64,000 nt of DNA from Chaetoceros tenuissimus (Eukaryota > Bacillariophyta > Thalassiosirophyceae > Chaetocerotales > Chaetocerotaceae), in contig BLLK01000062.1 of assembly GCA_021927905.1 (NCBI GenBank), positions 2,108,001-2,172,000 of the forward strand, read 5' to 3'. Below the pieces are notes generated by a model. That model did not search any database. It was not told the DNA's origin and saw only the letters and a list, made by a program, of their open reading frames with translations. Below, piece by piece: positions 11,507 to 22,800 of this stretch (positions within the stretch are counted from its first letter, which is position 1; the number at the start of each line of letters is the position of its first letter). Both the position numbers and the translations under genes were made by a program.

Positions 11507-13024
11507 TCACTTGTCATATCTTGAATTTGCAACTTTCAATAGTTTAGAGACTTCCATCAAAATATCCCTCTTTTCCTGTGGTAGCGACTCGAATAGTTCC
11601 TTTTTCCTTAGTCGAAGGCTGCGGATTTGTTGTATTTCTTCATCTGATGGCTTTTCTCCGCTTGGTACGTTTAGACTATTCTTGATAATTGAAAGAAATT
11701 CATCTTTACCTTCAAAGTCGATGGTAGATAGTAGTTGGGTTGCAGTTTCTTCCAATTCTGCAGTGCTCATTCTTTTTGCGTTGAAATGTAGTGGTTCCTT
11801 GGCTTGTAGATTCTCTCTTTTCTCATGTTTGCTTTCGTCAAACTGTAAAATACAACCAATACCAATGTGATCACTGGGGTGATTTGCTGATGGTAAACCG
11901 CTATTCAAAATCTTTTCTCTGAATTCAGCTGAACTGAATGACATCTTTAAACCTTTCACTCTAATCGAATCATTTTCATCATGATACCATATTTGATCCA
12001 AGCCAGCTGTATATCGATGTGGACTTGATACAAATGTAATGTAGTCCATTGGTGATTCTATCATCAGATTTTCATCATACGCTGAATGAAAACTATATGT
12101 ATGTTTTGGGATACTAGCAATCTGAGAATCCACTAGCCGTCCCCATTCAAGAATATGATCATAATTTGCGCATGAGCCTTCTTTCAGATAAATTGAACAT
12201 GCTGATTTATCCAGTATAGAATTGAAATCACCAACAATTACAAAGTCGTGATGAACATGATTGTTTTTAAGATCTTGAAAAGCATTTTGTAATTGCCTTA
12301 CCCTAGTAATTGATTTGCTTGGTGCTCCTTCTAGGTGTACGTTCATGACTGCAAGTACATTTTGAGAAGGAACTGTCTTGAGTTGTAGCATGGACACCAT
12401 AACTCTTGATCTATGTATGCATTCTACGAGCTTAAATTTTTCTTCTTTGTAAAATGTACATACGCCGTAGGGATGCTGACCAGTTCTTTTTTTGCTGCTC
12501 TGCATGACACCATTGTACCCATATTCTTGAAGTAAAGTTTGCAAGTCGTCAAATGCATAGAATTCTACTTCTTGTAAGCAGATGACGTCTGCATTCCAGT
12601 TGACTAACTCATCAACAATTTTCGGTAATCGATCCTTCCATTGGAGTGGCGCATTTTTAGCCACATATTGATACCATTGAGGCGTTGAGTCAAATAGATA
12701 TTGGGATAATATGTTCCAAGAGTAGAGAGATACTTCGTGTACTTGTCGATCATCATCTCTACAGTTGAACACATGTAAGTCTGTATCAAGTGATTTGACC
12801 CAGCTTGGTCTGGATATCAATCTTTGCTGATGTGAAAGCATTTTTGAAGCTCCAAGAAAATGGAATGGATTATACCTTATCGACGGAAAGCATAGCAGAG
12901 AGAATCGGAGTAGCCCATTATTGTGCATCTTTATTATGAAGTTGTCCCTGTTTTCATCAATTACATCAGGGAGTGCTTGACCATAGCGCGATAGTGGTAG
13001 TAATGTAAATTGACTATCATCCAT
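11507..13024 (-). CDS. CCR4/Angel/nocturnin-type endonuclease-exonuclease-phosphatase protein
   Basis: A 505-residue single exon. The EEP fold starts near residue 95 with YSWNILSQYLF. It includes ADVICLQEVE (the catalytic metal-binding Glu), IVGDFNSI (Asp/Asn pair) and HPSDHIGI (catalytic Asp-His) near residue 395. The order and spacing match CCR4-like deadenylases, Angel phosphatases and nocturnin. A basic, helical tail of about 100 residues follows. The leucine-rich repeats of yeast Ccr4 are absent, so an Angel- or nocturnin-like RNA role is more likely than the core CCR4-NOT subunit. Substrate not determinable from sequence. Confidence 0.85.
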   Translation of the reverse strand: MDDSQFTLLPLSRYGQALPDVIDENRDNFIIKMHNNGLLRFSLLCFPSIRYNPFHFLGASKMLSHQQRLISRPSWVKSLDTDLHVFNCRDDDRQVHEVSLYSWNILSQYLFDSTPQWYQYVAKNAPLQWKDRLPKIVDELVNWNADVICLQEVEFYAFDDLQTLLQEYGYNGVMQSSKKRTGQHPYGVCTFYKEEKFKLVECIHRSRVMVSMLQLKTVPSQNVLAVMNVHLEGAPSKSITRVRQLQNAFQDLKNNHVHHDFVIVGDFNSILDKSACSIYLKEGSCANYDHILEWGRLVDSQIASIPKHTYSFHSAYDENLMIESPMDYITFVSSPHRYTAGLDQIWYHDENDSIRVKGLKMSFSSAEFREKILNSGLPSANHPSDHIGIGCILQFDESKHEKRENLQAKEPLHFNAKRMSTAELEETATQLLSTIDFEGKDEFLSIIKNSLNVPSGEKPSDEEIQQIRSLRLRKKELFESLPQEKRDILMEVSKLLKVANSRYDK

Positions 13025-13146
13025 TCATCGATCGTGATCATTCTTCTTCCTTCTTATCAAATAACGGGAACAATCCATAGAAAGACTAAACTAATCCATA
13101 TAAAGTCTGTGAAAAGACTAAAATGGTAAAAGAAAGAAGAACAAGA

Positions 13147-13172
13147 CACCAACCGGTTCACAACGGTTGGTG
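13147..13172. promoter_or_regulatory. 9-bp perfect inverted repeat in a divergent promoter
   Basis: CACCAACCG and CGGTTGGTG are separated by 8 nt, in the 226-bp space between two divergently transcribed genes. The arms contain AACCG/CGGTT, resembling MYB recognition sites. It could be a dimeric transcription factor site or an RNA hairpin in the leader of the + strand gene. Confidence 0.45.
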
Positions 13173-13250
13173 AAGAAGAAACTTTTTCCTTTAAGCAAGC
13201 TTATGGGGCAATCTATATTGAGGTTCTTACTAGAAAGTTAGGAAGTAGAA

Positions 13251-13682
13251 ATGCCTCCTCAAATTGACTATCAATCTTTTGCGACGACGCCCATTGATTT
13301 GGAAATCAATAATGATGATAACAAGAAACAAAATGTGATTGAGAAATTGTGCATACTGAATGATTCAATATGCTCTTGTAGGCCTATTCAAGATACAGGA
13401 TGCACTATGAAATCAACAGATGCTATAAATGAAGCTGAAACTCGAGTTCTCAAACCAACGCCATTTGATCTTGGTCACTTTTTTGAGAAATTGATTGATA
13501 TATATCACGATGGAATTCTTCATTCAAAAGAAAGTTCAAAGTATATATCAAGGGAAGAGAAGTATTATGTACGACGCTGGAATGGCCATCAACCACTGAC
13601 CTTCATGCCAGATGAGACAGCTTACAGTCCGAAGAAAACTCTACGGCGACAACGAAAAATGATTACTCAGCCTTTGGAATAA
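13251..13682 (+). CDS. Small unknown protein
   Basis: A 143-residue frame with no recognised domain. The N-terminal half is acidic/polar. The C-terminal half is basic with a helix (HFFEKLIDIYHDGIL) and a Tyr/Arg-rich segment (EEKYYVRRWNGHQ), ending in KKTLRRQRK. No signal peptide or membrane segment. Codon composition resembles its neighbours and it has its own promoter-like space, which supports a real gene, but function is unknown. Confidence 0.6.
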   Translation: MPPQIDYQSFATTPIDLEINNDDNKKQNVIEKLCILNDSICSCRPIQDTGCTMKSTDAINEAETRVLKPTPFDLGHFFEKLIDIYHDGILHSKESSKYISREEKYYVRRWNGHQPLTFMPDETAYSPKKTLRRQRKMITQPLE

Positions 13683-13893
13683 ATTGTCGAGGTTGTTATT
13701 ATGTCTGGTGTTACCTTCCCATTTTGACTATGCAAAAATCAAAAGAATTTTCCTATGGTAATCCATGTAGTATAAAAATTTAGTGTTCATGTACATAAGT
13801 ATTATTTTTATTATTAGTATCTACGTAATCTAACTTGATATTAATTCAATTCTTTATATATGAGATAGTTTCCTAAAGAAAATGCTTCTTTCA

Positions 13894-16176
13894 TTAATCC
13901 ATAAACTTGTCGATGTCAATTCCCCACATTTTCGATTGTTGCTTTGCAGCGTCGGACTTACTTGTGGAGTCTGCAGAATCATCAGCTCCTTGTCTGGTCA
14001 TGATGTCCTTGATTGACATGCCACTGTTACCTCCATTTCTAGTATATTCAAAGAAATCATCTTCCTCTTCGTCATCTTCTGGTGCAATTGGAATACTTTG
14101 TCTGATGGGACTGGATCCAGAAGGTGCAGATGCTGGTGGAGGAGACTTTACTTTTTTAGTTTGATCATTTTTAAGCATGGTCATTTCTGCAAGTGATGGT
14201 ATCTTAGTATCAGTTTCTGGTGGAGCAACAGGCTCGCGTTTTGGTGTAACTGGTTTCTTTGCCATTGTCAAATCTGCCAAGTTAAGGCGTGGTTCGGAGT
14301 CTGTCTTAGTTGCTGAATCAGTAGATTCTTCGGCTGGTTTCACATCATCTGTTTGTTGCTTTTTCATCATGAGATTGCCAAGATTGAGACTAGGCATGAT
14401 TCCTACCGGTTTCTTAGGTTCGCTTGATTGAATTGGTTTCGACTCGACCTTTGGATTCTCACTTATAGAAGGCAATGGTGAATTTAAGGAAGCCAATCGT
14501 TCAGATTGGGATTTTCTCAATTCATTCAAAGCATCTTTCTTCTTCTGCTGCTCTTCTACAAAACTATCTGCTGATACATCGGGAGATCTTGGCTGAGGGA
14601 CTGTGTGTGATGCCATAGCAGAAGCCCTTTCCATTATATCTGCATTTTCTTCTCTCGCATGTAAATCATCTTCCGCGGCCTTTATACAAGTAATATGTAA
14701 GTAATTGCTCTCAGTATTGTGTGTGTCACTTAATCATGCAAAACTCACCTCTTCAAGTATATGTGCTTCATGTGGATCCTCTCTCGCTGCTTCTTCTTCT
14801 CTGAGCATTTCAATTTCAGCTTGCTTAGCAGCTTTCCTTGCAGCTGCTGCAAGTTCCGCTGCCTTTTCTTGTTGCCTTTGTTCAGCGAATCTTGCCTTCT
14901 CCTGCACACTCATGGTACGTTCTTTCTGTTCCTTCTCTTCTTCCAGTTTCTTCTTCCAATATTCATCTTGTGCAGCTTGCAAATCCTCAAGACGTTTCTT
15001 CTCAGCTTCACGCTTTTCTCTCTCTGAATTGAGTACCTTCTGTTGTTCGGTACGTTCTGCGGCAAGCTTTGCTTCAGCTTCTTTGCGAATCTCTTGTATA
15101 CGCTTTCTTTGATCTTCTCTCCGTTTTTCTTCGAAAATTCTTTCTTCTTCTTCCTTCTTTGCTCTAGCTTCTGCATCCTTGATTTCCTTTGCATGAGCTG
15201 CAGCTTCAAGTTTCGCTGCCATATCAGCATCAATTTCAGTTCCAATTGGCGCATCAAGCATGCCTAAATTATTGACAACTTCATTTCTTTCTTCAACAGA
15301 AGGAGTACTTGTACTAGAAGCAACGCTATTAGCAGACGCAGATGACGCTCTTCTTCCTCCCATAGCAGCATATGATTTAAAACGATCTGGATTAGTAATC
15401 ATTTCAAGATATTCTCTTTTTGCTTCGTCATCTTTATCAGGAAGTCGAGAGTATGCACTACCTCCTCCTTTTTCATCACGTTTAGAATAGCTAGTTTTTC
15501 CAATAGTATTCCAAAGTGCTTCTTGTGGAAGATTCTTTGGAGGAGCCTTGCTACTTTCACTCTTCTTCTGAGGTTTGATAGGTGTTCCCTTTGGTGAGCT
15601 TGTCAATGCAGCATTTAGAAAAGCAGCCTTTTCTTCTTCAGTCATTTGTCCTTGTTTCACTCTATTGATTCTATCACGAACAGTCTCTCCATAGCTGCCA
15701 TCACTGCTTGGGCGAACTTTCTCAGAAGCCTCGTCATCCTTCTTTCTGTCTAGAAGACCGTTGGATTTCTTTTTAGAATCATTGGTACTTGAAGTCCTTC
15801 CCATAATACTGATTCCTTTTCTCTTTGGCTTTTTTGACTCCTCTTCTTCTACAGCTTCCAAATCAGCCTTGATTGCTTCAAGAGCTTTCTTGATATCCTG
15901 TGGATTCTCAGATTTTTCTTTGTCATCATCATCTTTAGTCTTCTTGCCAAGCCCAAGCATACTTCTTATTCCCATAGATAGACTTGTGTTGTCACGATTC
16001 ATAACATTGATGGATTTTTCCCTAGGTTCCATAATTTGAAAGGTTGAGCTATGCTTCTGCTTCATAGGCACACCAAACGGACGAGAGTTGGGTGCAAAAC
16101 AAGCATGGCTGCTGGATAAGGATGCGTTAGACTCCACTGATAGGAGTAAAGTTGCTGCTGGGATCAACCACTTCAT
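13894..16176 (-). CDS. Plastid-targeted coiled-coil protein with three C-terminal repeat motifs
   Basis: Exons 14749-16176 and 13894-14679 with a 69-nt intron give 737 residues. The leader has a hydrophobic core and ends in HACFAPNSRPF, an ASAFAP-like plastid site. Residues about 320-475 are a continuous Lys/Glu/Ala/Arg-rich charged coiled coil that runs across the splice junction (AHILEE/AAEDDLHARE). The C-terminal third has three copies of a short motif: MPSLNLGNLMMKK, PRLNLADLTMAKK and IPSLAEMTMLKN, separated by Pro/Ser/Thr-rich spacers. The tail has an acidic patch (EDDEEEDDFFEY), MSIKDIMTRQ, and WGIDIDKFMD at the end. No known family is recognised; a scaffold that recruits one partner several times would fit. 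Confidence 0.85.
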
Positions 16177-17228
16177 TAGGCTCTCAGTTGAAATTTGAAA
16201 TTATGGATCTTTTTTCACAGTTCATCATGCAGTGAACACGTGAACACAACAAGAGCAGCAAAAAACCGTTTGAATTTCGATATTGTTTCTCCCGAAATAA
16301 ATAAGAATCGTCGACCAATCAGATGTCTTAGATAAGGAAAATGGCCTAGAAAATAACGGTAGAGAAGAGCACTTCTAAAACTTCGCCACACTTCCACTGT
16401 AACAAAAGATCGCTTTGAAAGCCTCCTTGAATAGGGTAAATAAGCAAAGCCTTGTGCTTTTTCGGGAATCATGACATACATTTCCGGTATAAAAATTTTG
16501 ATCGACATCCAACATATGTTCTGAGTTATCAAATCAACTCGATGATGATAGGTAGTTGATTGCAAAGAACCCCTCTTTTGAATTGCAACTTATCAAGAAA
16601 TGAGCGAACCCGAACCATCATTCCCTATTCTGCTACCTAGAGAGATGTGTCGACCTACATAGGAGTTTATTTCAGGAGAGAGAAGAGTCCCTGTTGTACA
16701 TACAGGAAATTATGAAGAGTATACTCGTATATGAAGAGTTGACAGCTCGATGATGATAGAGAAAAATTGAGATTGCGAACAAGAGTCGCTGTGGGCAAGA
16801 AGAAGGGATCGATGCATATCAGGGTCAAAGGGAAGTCTGTAGTTTGGCAACGTTGCATTCCTTCATGGAATTTGAATAAAATGTGGAATGGAGAATCAGA
16901 AGTAACAGGAAAAAGTCCATAAGATGCTCTGTCATAAATTTGGTGGATCTTTGGAAGCGATGCCGTACATCTTGACATATGTGGAAGAAGTATGACAACC
17001 GTGGAAATTGTAATGCTCATATTGATATAATTATGAAGAAATCTTCATTCTGTCAAGAAGCTGAAGTGAATATATATTTTTAAATGAAAGAATATAAAAA
17101 TATACATTACTCTTAATTTATCAAATTTGTAAATGAAATAAAGATATAATTTATACTCAATATTGGCGCTTTTTGGTGCTGCTGTATACTTTCTTGCTTA
17201 TTGATGTGCAACAATCTTACTGATGTAA
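16177..17228. other. 1-kb intergenic region, no supported gene
   Basis: It lies upstream of the coiled-coil gene and downstream of the next minus-strand gene. Minus-strand open stretches at 16215-16565 and 16667-17020 have no domain, leader or consistent composition, and no splice pairs joining them give a recognisable protein. AT-rich runs near 17040-17160 look like 3' flanking sequence of the basic protein gene. Confidence 0.5.
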
Positions 17229-17828
17229 TTACTCCTGCTCTAAAACCAACTCGATATGACCTTCGCACTCCTCAAAGATATCGTATCTTCTTTTCAATTC
17301 AACCGTGTGGATTTGATATCCTCTTTGAAATAATTCATTCTGAAAATATCCATGGATGAATTGGTGAAATCTCAAGAGACTTGCTCTTGGACCGACTCTA
17401 CATGGAACATCAACGAAATGTGGGTAAACATTTGAAATCGAAAAACGTGATGGATTGAAGTAGCCAGGCAAGTTTAGATTTTCTGGAGGAGGAGCAGGCA
17501 TGAACATATATACTGGACGCTTAATAAAAAGTGTAGCAATGAGCTTTAATGGACGGTTTGTAGAAAAACAAGGAGGAGTGACAGGGTGATTGCGAAGCAA
17601 TTTCCGGAGGTGTTGTGCTACTGTGAGGAAAATTACCTCATTGTTTACTGCACTTGTACGAATCAATAAAGACGTCTTTCCTTCATTGCTCTCCATATGA
17701 ACTAGAGAAGTACGCGATAAGCGACGAGGAGATGCTGAGATATGATGATTTCTTCTTGATGCAGAAATCATTCGTTGAGCTCTTGGTGAACGACGAGCCG
17801 CAGTGGCAGCTCTTGTTGCGTATGCCAT
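17229..17828 (-). CDS. Unknown basic protein, possibly mitochondrial
   Basis: A 199-residue single exon. The first 45 residues are rich in Arg, Ala and Ser with almost no acidic residues (MAYATRAATAARRSPRAQR), typical of a mitochondrial presequence. The mature part has hydrophobic strands (IATLFIKRPVYMFMPAP) and aromatic-rich segments, and ends in an acidic stretch (DIFEECEGHIELVLEQE). I recognise no domain. Confidence 0.6.
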   Translation of the reverse strand: MAYATRAATAARRSPRAQRMISASRRNHHISASPRRLSRTSLVHMESNEGKTSLLIRTSAVNNEVIFLTVAQHLRKLLRNHPVTPPCFSTNRPLKLIATLFIKRPVYMFMPAPPPENLNLPGYFNPSRFSISNVYPHFVDVPCRVGPRASLLRFHQFIHGYFQNELFQRGYQIHTVELKRRYDIFEECEGHIELVLEQE

Positions 17829-18429
17829 GATTTGTTTTAATTTATTGTTATGTTCACTTTGAAGAATTGTATTAATTATGTGTCATGGATTCAGATCTCT
17901 CATTGGAGTCATATCACGTCAAGCATTTATTTTTTTGGAATTTTCCCATCAAAAAAATGGCGGAAACGTGTCAATTTCATTGGTTACTCCCTCTCCCCTT
18001 CCCTTCTCTTTTATTATATACTCTCCCTATTTACAATCTAAGGAAGTCGTTGTTTCCTCTTATCCGTGTCATGAACTAGATATTGATTAATGAAATTACG
18101 GTCTTTCTACGACTGTCAAATCTTGGATTCCGACATAAACCGACCTATGGCGGGCGAAAATGGCGGACCTCCTGACCTCCTTCATGTTTTCCTTTTTCAT
18201 TTTTTGCTAGACTAGACTACTGTATTTCACTGATAATACAAGCAATAACGAGACTCTTGTTCAGCGTTTCTACTCAATCAAGCATCATCGGTAGTTCTCT
18301 CATTTTTAAGTTACTGCGATCTTTGAGCCGAATGTGCCCTTCTTTGCTTCAAGTTTTAAGCCGCATTGAAGTAGATAAAACTCTGTAGAAAGTTTCAAAA
18401 TGAGACACGAACAATCTTTTATTAGTATT
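17829..18429. other. Intergenic region upstream of the basic protein gene
   Basis: No gene seen. It contains several GGCGGA/GGCGGG words next to A-rich runs (around 17957, 18148 and 18160), which resemble E2F-type sites in some contexts. A pyrimidine-rich block spans 17990-18040. Confidence 0.4.
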
Positions 18430-19500
18430 TTAAACTTCGCGACGCTTAGCGAAGAAGATGGAACTCTTATCTTGAAGAAGATTCTTCATTGACTCAGTAA
18501 TTCCTGGTACAAAGCCGAATCGTGAGAAGAATCTGTGATATGGCATATTTAGTTCTTCTTCTTCCCTATACCTGTTATAAATTTCGTCACCCTTTTTGAT
18601 GTCACATCTAGCCTTTACTTCTACTGCACCTTCATCATTAGTTTTGTATGTCACAGAAGGCTCAGCATTGTGATTGAGCATATCAAGAATAGGAATCAAA
18701 CGTTCTGCGTCCTCACCCTCAATGAGTGTATCAAACTCATCATCAAATGCTCTGGTTAGCAATATTACAAACGCACCAGTCAGAGCTCTACCAAGACCAG
18801 ACACTGGTTCCTTTACAGTTTGGGGTGGTGGTTTGGTGAATTCAAGAAAAGGAATCAATGGTTTCTCTTCTTCGTATTCTCCCCTTGCTTTCAAAATAGA
18901 TGGACCCACAACTGAATTCAAAATTTTCCTCGCTACCCTTACTTCTGAGCGAAGATCCACACATTCATTATAACAAAGACTGTCAGTCAGAAATTCCTCT
19001 ACTTCATCTTCACTCCAAAATAAAACGTGCTCTTGTCCATTGATATTTCTTTTCCATGGTAGAGTTGCAAGGTATGGCCCAAACAAAACATCTTGTCCTT
19101 CGATATAACACAAATATTCCTTCGCCAGGAATCCAGCCAAAGATACAGTAAACGAACCTGGTCCTGCCTTCTTGATTAATGTTTGAAATGCCTTTCCAGT
19201 ATCCTCATCGCCGAGTACTACAGATGAAGTGATACATGCCTCACGTGGAATAGAAAAGAGCAAATCTCCTTCCGCAATATCCTCCACAGCAAAGCATCCG
19301 TGGCCACCAAACTCACTTGGAGCGATTTTAACATTTGGGTTTACATATGAGTTTGGAAAGCTGTCATCAAGCCAATTTAAAAGTTTCCCATAGCTTTCTT
19401 CAGTGGAAGATTTTGGTCTACGATCTACAACAGGTGACTGAAGGGCTAAGAGCGAAAGAGTACCGAAAATAAATGAAACCATTCTGCACAATAAAAACAA
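18430..19500 (-). CDS. SET-domain protein methyltransferase (SETD3/Rubisco LSMT class)
   Basis: A 356-residue single exon. The SET domain begins near residue 60 (SEFGGHGCFAVEDIAEGDLLFSIP), has the large insertion typical of the LSMT/SETD3 class, and closes with ILDMLNHNAEP (the NHxxxP-type AdoMet-binding motif, about residue 275) and KKGDEIYNRYREEEE, where the catalytic Tyr is expected. The C-terminal substrate-binding domain is nearly absent, since the frame ends soon after FFSRFGFVPG. The N-terminus is hydrophobic (VSFIFGTLSLLAL) and could be a signal peptide, but no clear plastid motif follows. Likely methylates a lysine or histidine side chain of an unknown protein. Confidence 0.85.
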   Translation of the reverse strand: MFLLCRMVSFIFGTLSLLALQSPVVDRRPKSSTEESYGKLLNWLDDSFPNSYVNPNVKIAPSEFGGHGCFAVEDIAEGDLLFSIPREACITSSVVLGDEDTGKAFQTLIKKAGPGSFTVSLAGFLAKEYLCYIEGQDVLFGPYLATLPWKRNINGQEHVLFWSEDEVEEFLTDSLCYNECVDLRSEVRVARKILNSVVGPSILKARGEYEEEKPLIPFLEFTKPPPQTVKEPVSGLGRALTGAFVILLTRAFDDEFDTLIEGEDAERLIPILDMLNHNAEPSVTYKTNDEGAVEVKARCDIKKGDEIYNRYREEEELNMPYHRFFSRFGFVPGITESMKNLLQDKSSIFFAKRREV

Positions 19501-19880
19501 TCTTGGTATCTCTAGTTGAGTTCTGCAGAGGGTTCTTTGGGAAAGGGAGGAATTAGATAGTGCAGTAGATGCTTTTGGAAAGATGAACGATGGATGATGT
19601 GGTTTGTTGTTGTTGATTGTAAGTATGTATGTTTGGTTGAAGTTGGTACAACGTACGTGGTCCTACGTACTACTGTACATACTTTAGCGGAAAATCGTCC
19701 TACCAAATAACCACGACTAAAGCTAAAGTTAACCGTCATATAACGTCTTCAATCAGAGAGATTGATGGTTCATTATTGCTCTTTTTGCATAGACTGCCAT
19801 ACCTTTTACGCTTTCCTCTATGTGCATTGCGATATTGAATATTTTCAATAAAGTAAAGCGCTCAGGAAACTTTCAGCATA
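19501..19880. other. Divergent promoter region of the SET-domain and ATM genes
   Basis: No coding feature supported. The near-palindromic ACGTACGTGG/CCTACGTAC words around 19650-19670 are noted but have no assigned role. Confidence 0.4.
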
Positions 19881-22800
19881 ATGGTAGAGAGCGCTATATA
19901 TCAGAAGATATCGAGGGCAACTCGTGATCTGAAAGATGCGAAAAAAATTACTGAAAGAAGAAGTGCTGCATCGCGCCTCAAGCAATTGATTAACAATAGA
20001 TCAAACCGTTTGCAATTACTAGAGAATGCTGAAAGGGCTTCATTTGAAGAAGATGATGCCTCATATCGCCTTACTGTATTTTATTCCTCTATTCTTGAAA
20101 CAGCTCTTTTTGCAACTGATGCAATTTTGAGTGGAAAGAGCAAGAAGCGTGAAACAGAGGATTACACATATCCATTTGTCCTTTTGTCTAACATTGACCA
20201 AGATTCAGATGCAAAGCTACTAGCAAAATATAACGAGCAGCAAGAGCAGTTAGACCAGTGTGCTCCTTTCACTTTTGATAGCCTGAACAGGTACCAACAG
20301 ACAAACGCCACATTGACATATGCGTCCTCTGAAGTTTTTGCGAAGTTGCTCCGTCATTGTTTGGATTGTTTCGATGACGAAGACATCATGGAAAAATATC
20401 CCTCCATTCAAATTGAAATAATGAAGCATCTTGCTAAGCTGTGCTCGAGGGTAGACTATGTTGTCAACTTCAACACAAACAAAGATGTTGCCAGTGTGAT
20501 TGAGATTGTGGATTATCTCCTGTCAGAAAATACTAAGCAGAGAAATAAGGAATCCATTGTTGGGTGTGCTTGTGTAGCATTTCATGATTTATTTCAAAAT
20601 CTTGTCACTAGACTTGGCATAGACGTTAGTAATCATATATCTCCTTGTTTCCAGGTGATTATAAACTGGATTCGTAACTGTAAAAGGGTAGATGAGAAGA
20701 ATCATTCTTCTCTTCATACTGGAAAAATGTTTGCAACGGCGGCTACAATAATGACCGCTCATCCTGAGCAGTGCTGCACAGTGCTGGGAGAAGACGATGT
20801 CGGTCATATATTATTCCAATATGCTAGGAAAGGGTGGGAATCCAATCGAGATGATTCACGGGAACAGCTACTTTCATTTTTCTCTGCGTACATGTAAGTT
20901 GTTTCACGAAAGTCAATACATTTTATTCGACATTCTACTGACACATCAATGGTAATAGTTATGTGAGCGAAATTGCAGGGCACTATCAAGGTCTATTACC
21001 TGGCGATCTAGGGAAGTTAGGAGATAAATCAACTCTTGACGAAACAAAACTTGAGTCCATGAAAGATATGTTACTTTCTCCTTCACGGATAGATAGTTTG
21101 TTTAAAATGGCAGATACAAAGAAAACCAGTGATCGTAATGCGAAACAACGGCGAACAACCAGAGCCCAAGATCAGTTTAGACCCTTGCCAAAGCTAGTTC
21201 GAAAATACCTGGAATTGTGTGCCAGACTTTTACGGTGCCGTCAACGATTACATCTCATAAAGTTGGAACGTGAAAGTGTGGAGGATATCAGCGCTTATCT
21301 TCAGCGAAAGAATCCCGAGTCAGATTTTGAAAACAAAGTACCACATCAAAGTAGTAATTCTGGGGATGGACCATTGTCTCCCTTTATGAGCTTGATTGCA
21401 TTACCGTGTTTCTCGGGCCTGGCTTCGAATAAAGCAAAAAGTAATTCTAGCTTAGAATGGAGTTTATCTTCATCTCCATTGGACAATACATTTTCCGTTC
21501 ACTCTCTATCGCAATCCAGCGATATTGATAATGGCTTCACCTCTTCCTTCCAAACTGAAATGTTCAGCTGCGAAAATACTGACACTAGTGATTCAAGGTT
21601 GGTTGTGTACTTGCAAATCATAGCAGCTTGTTCTGAAGCTTTCCCTCGTGGTGAATGTTGGTCATCATCGAACTCTTGGTATCACACGGACTTTTCACCT
21701 TTTGAATGTGACGAGAAGAATTCACTGCATGCACGGCAGGCATATTGCAATGTTTGTGGCATTGAAGATATTGCGCAAATAGTATATTTACTATCATTAC
21801 TATTAGAAAAATATGGACACAGCAATGGTAACCAGCAGGTACAGAAATGGATTTTTATCTGCCTGTTGAAGCTAACAGATTCATCACACATTAGTACGAA
21901 GTATATCGCGTTCTCTAAAGATGACACTGACAAGATTTGTAATGCTTGGCGGACTGTATGGAACACTATTCTGCGAAATGAATTACGATATCAGGCATCG
22001 ACCTCGAATCCGACACCTGGTTCAGTAGGTGAATTTGTTTTGATGTTGTTGACAGAAATCATCAAAGGAGATTTGATGAGCTTTGGTTCAATGCATTTTC
22101 AAAGCTTAAGTCGGGATGATCAGATGAAAATTTGGAGCTTACCTCTTTTCTCAGACGGGTCTAAGGTACTGTCAAGTGCGCCACTCGAACTGGTATCTGC
22201 GATATTAAGTTGTTCAAATATATCAGATATAGATTCACGTTCTATTTGTGCTGATGTCATGGACCCATCAGTTCAGAAAATTTTCACATCTGAGGCAGAG
22301 TATGGTAGAGGAATCCATTTTCGACTAGCGTACTATGGAATACAGGCATTATTTTTTAACAGCAAGCATAATGAGGCTGGTTTGAGAAAAATGGGACCTT
22401 CTTTGTCGCAATATTTCGCTTCCTTACTAAACGCAAAACCTATATCTCTCACGACATATGGCATACAAGGTTTAAGTGAGTTGAAAGTGACCTACGCTAC
22501 TAGTCATTCCTCTCTATTTCTGGATTCATTAAACGAAACCAACCTTTTTGTCGATGACCCAAGACACTATAATCTATGGAATGACACCATTTTCCCATTC
22601 AATGCACAATTTGAAATCGAGAGTAATCCTTTCATGTGGAGCACTTTGGATGGACTTTCTTCTTCATGTCCACAATATTCATTACTTGATAGACTTTGGC
22701 TCCAGGAGTGCCGCAAAAGAATAGTCCAAAGAAGAGTGCCAACTTATGCAAAGCAAACAATCTTGGATATTGGAAAATACTGTATGAAACATTTAGTATC

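Noticed and set aside
16215-17020. Two minus-strand open frames of about 116 codons in the 1-kb gap
   Set aside because: No leader, domain, repeat or splice pair links them to a recognisable protein, and composition looks like spacer.
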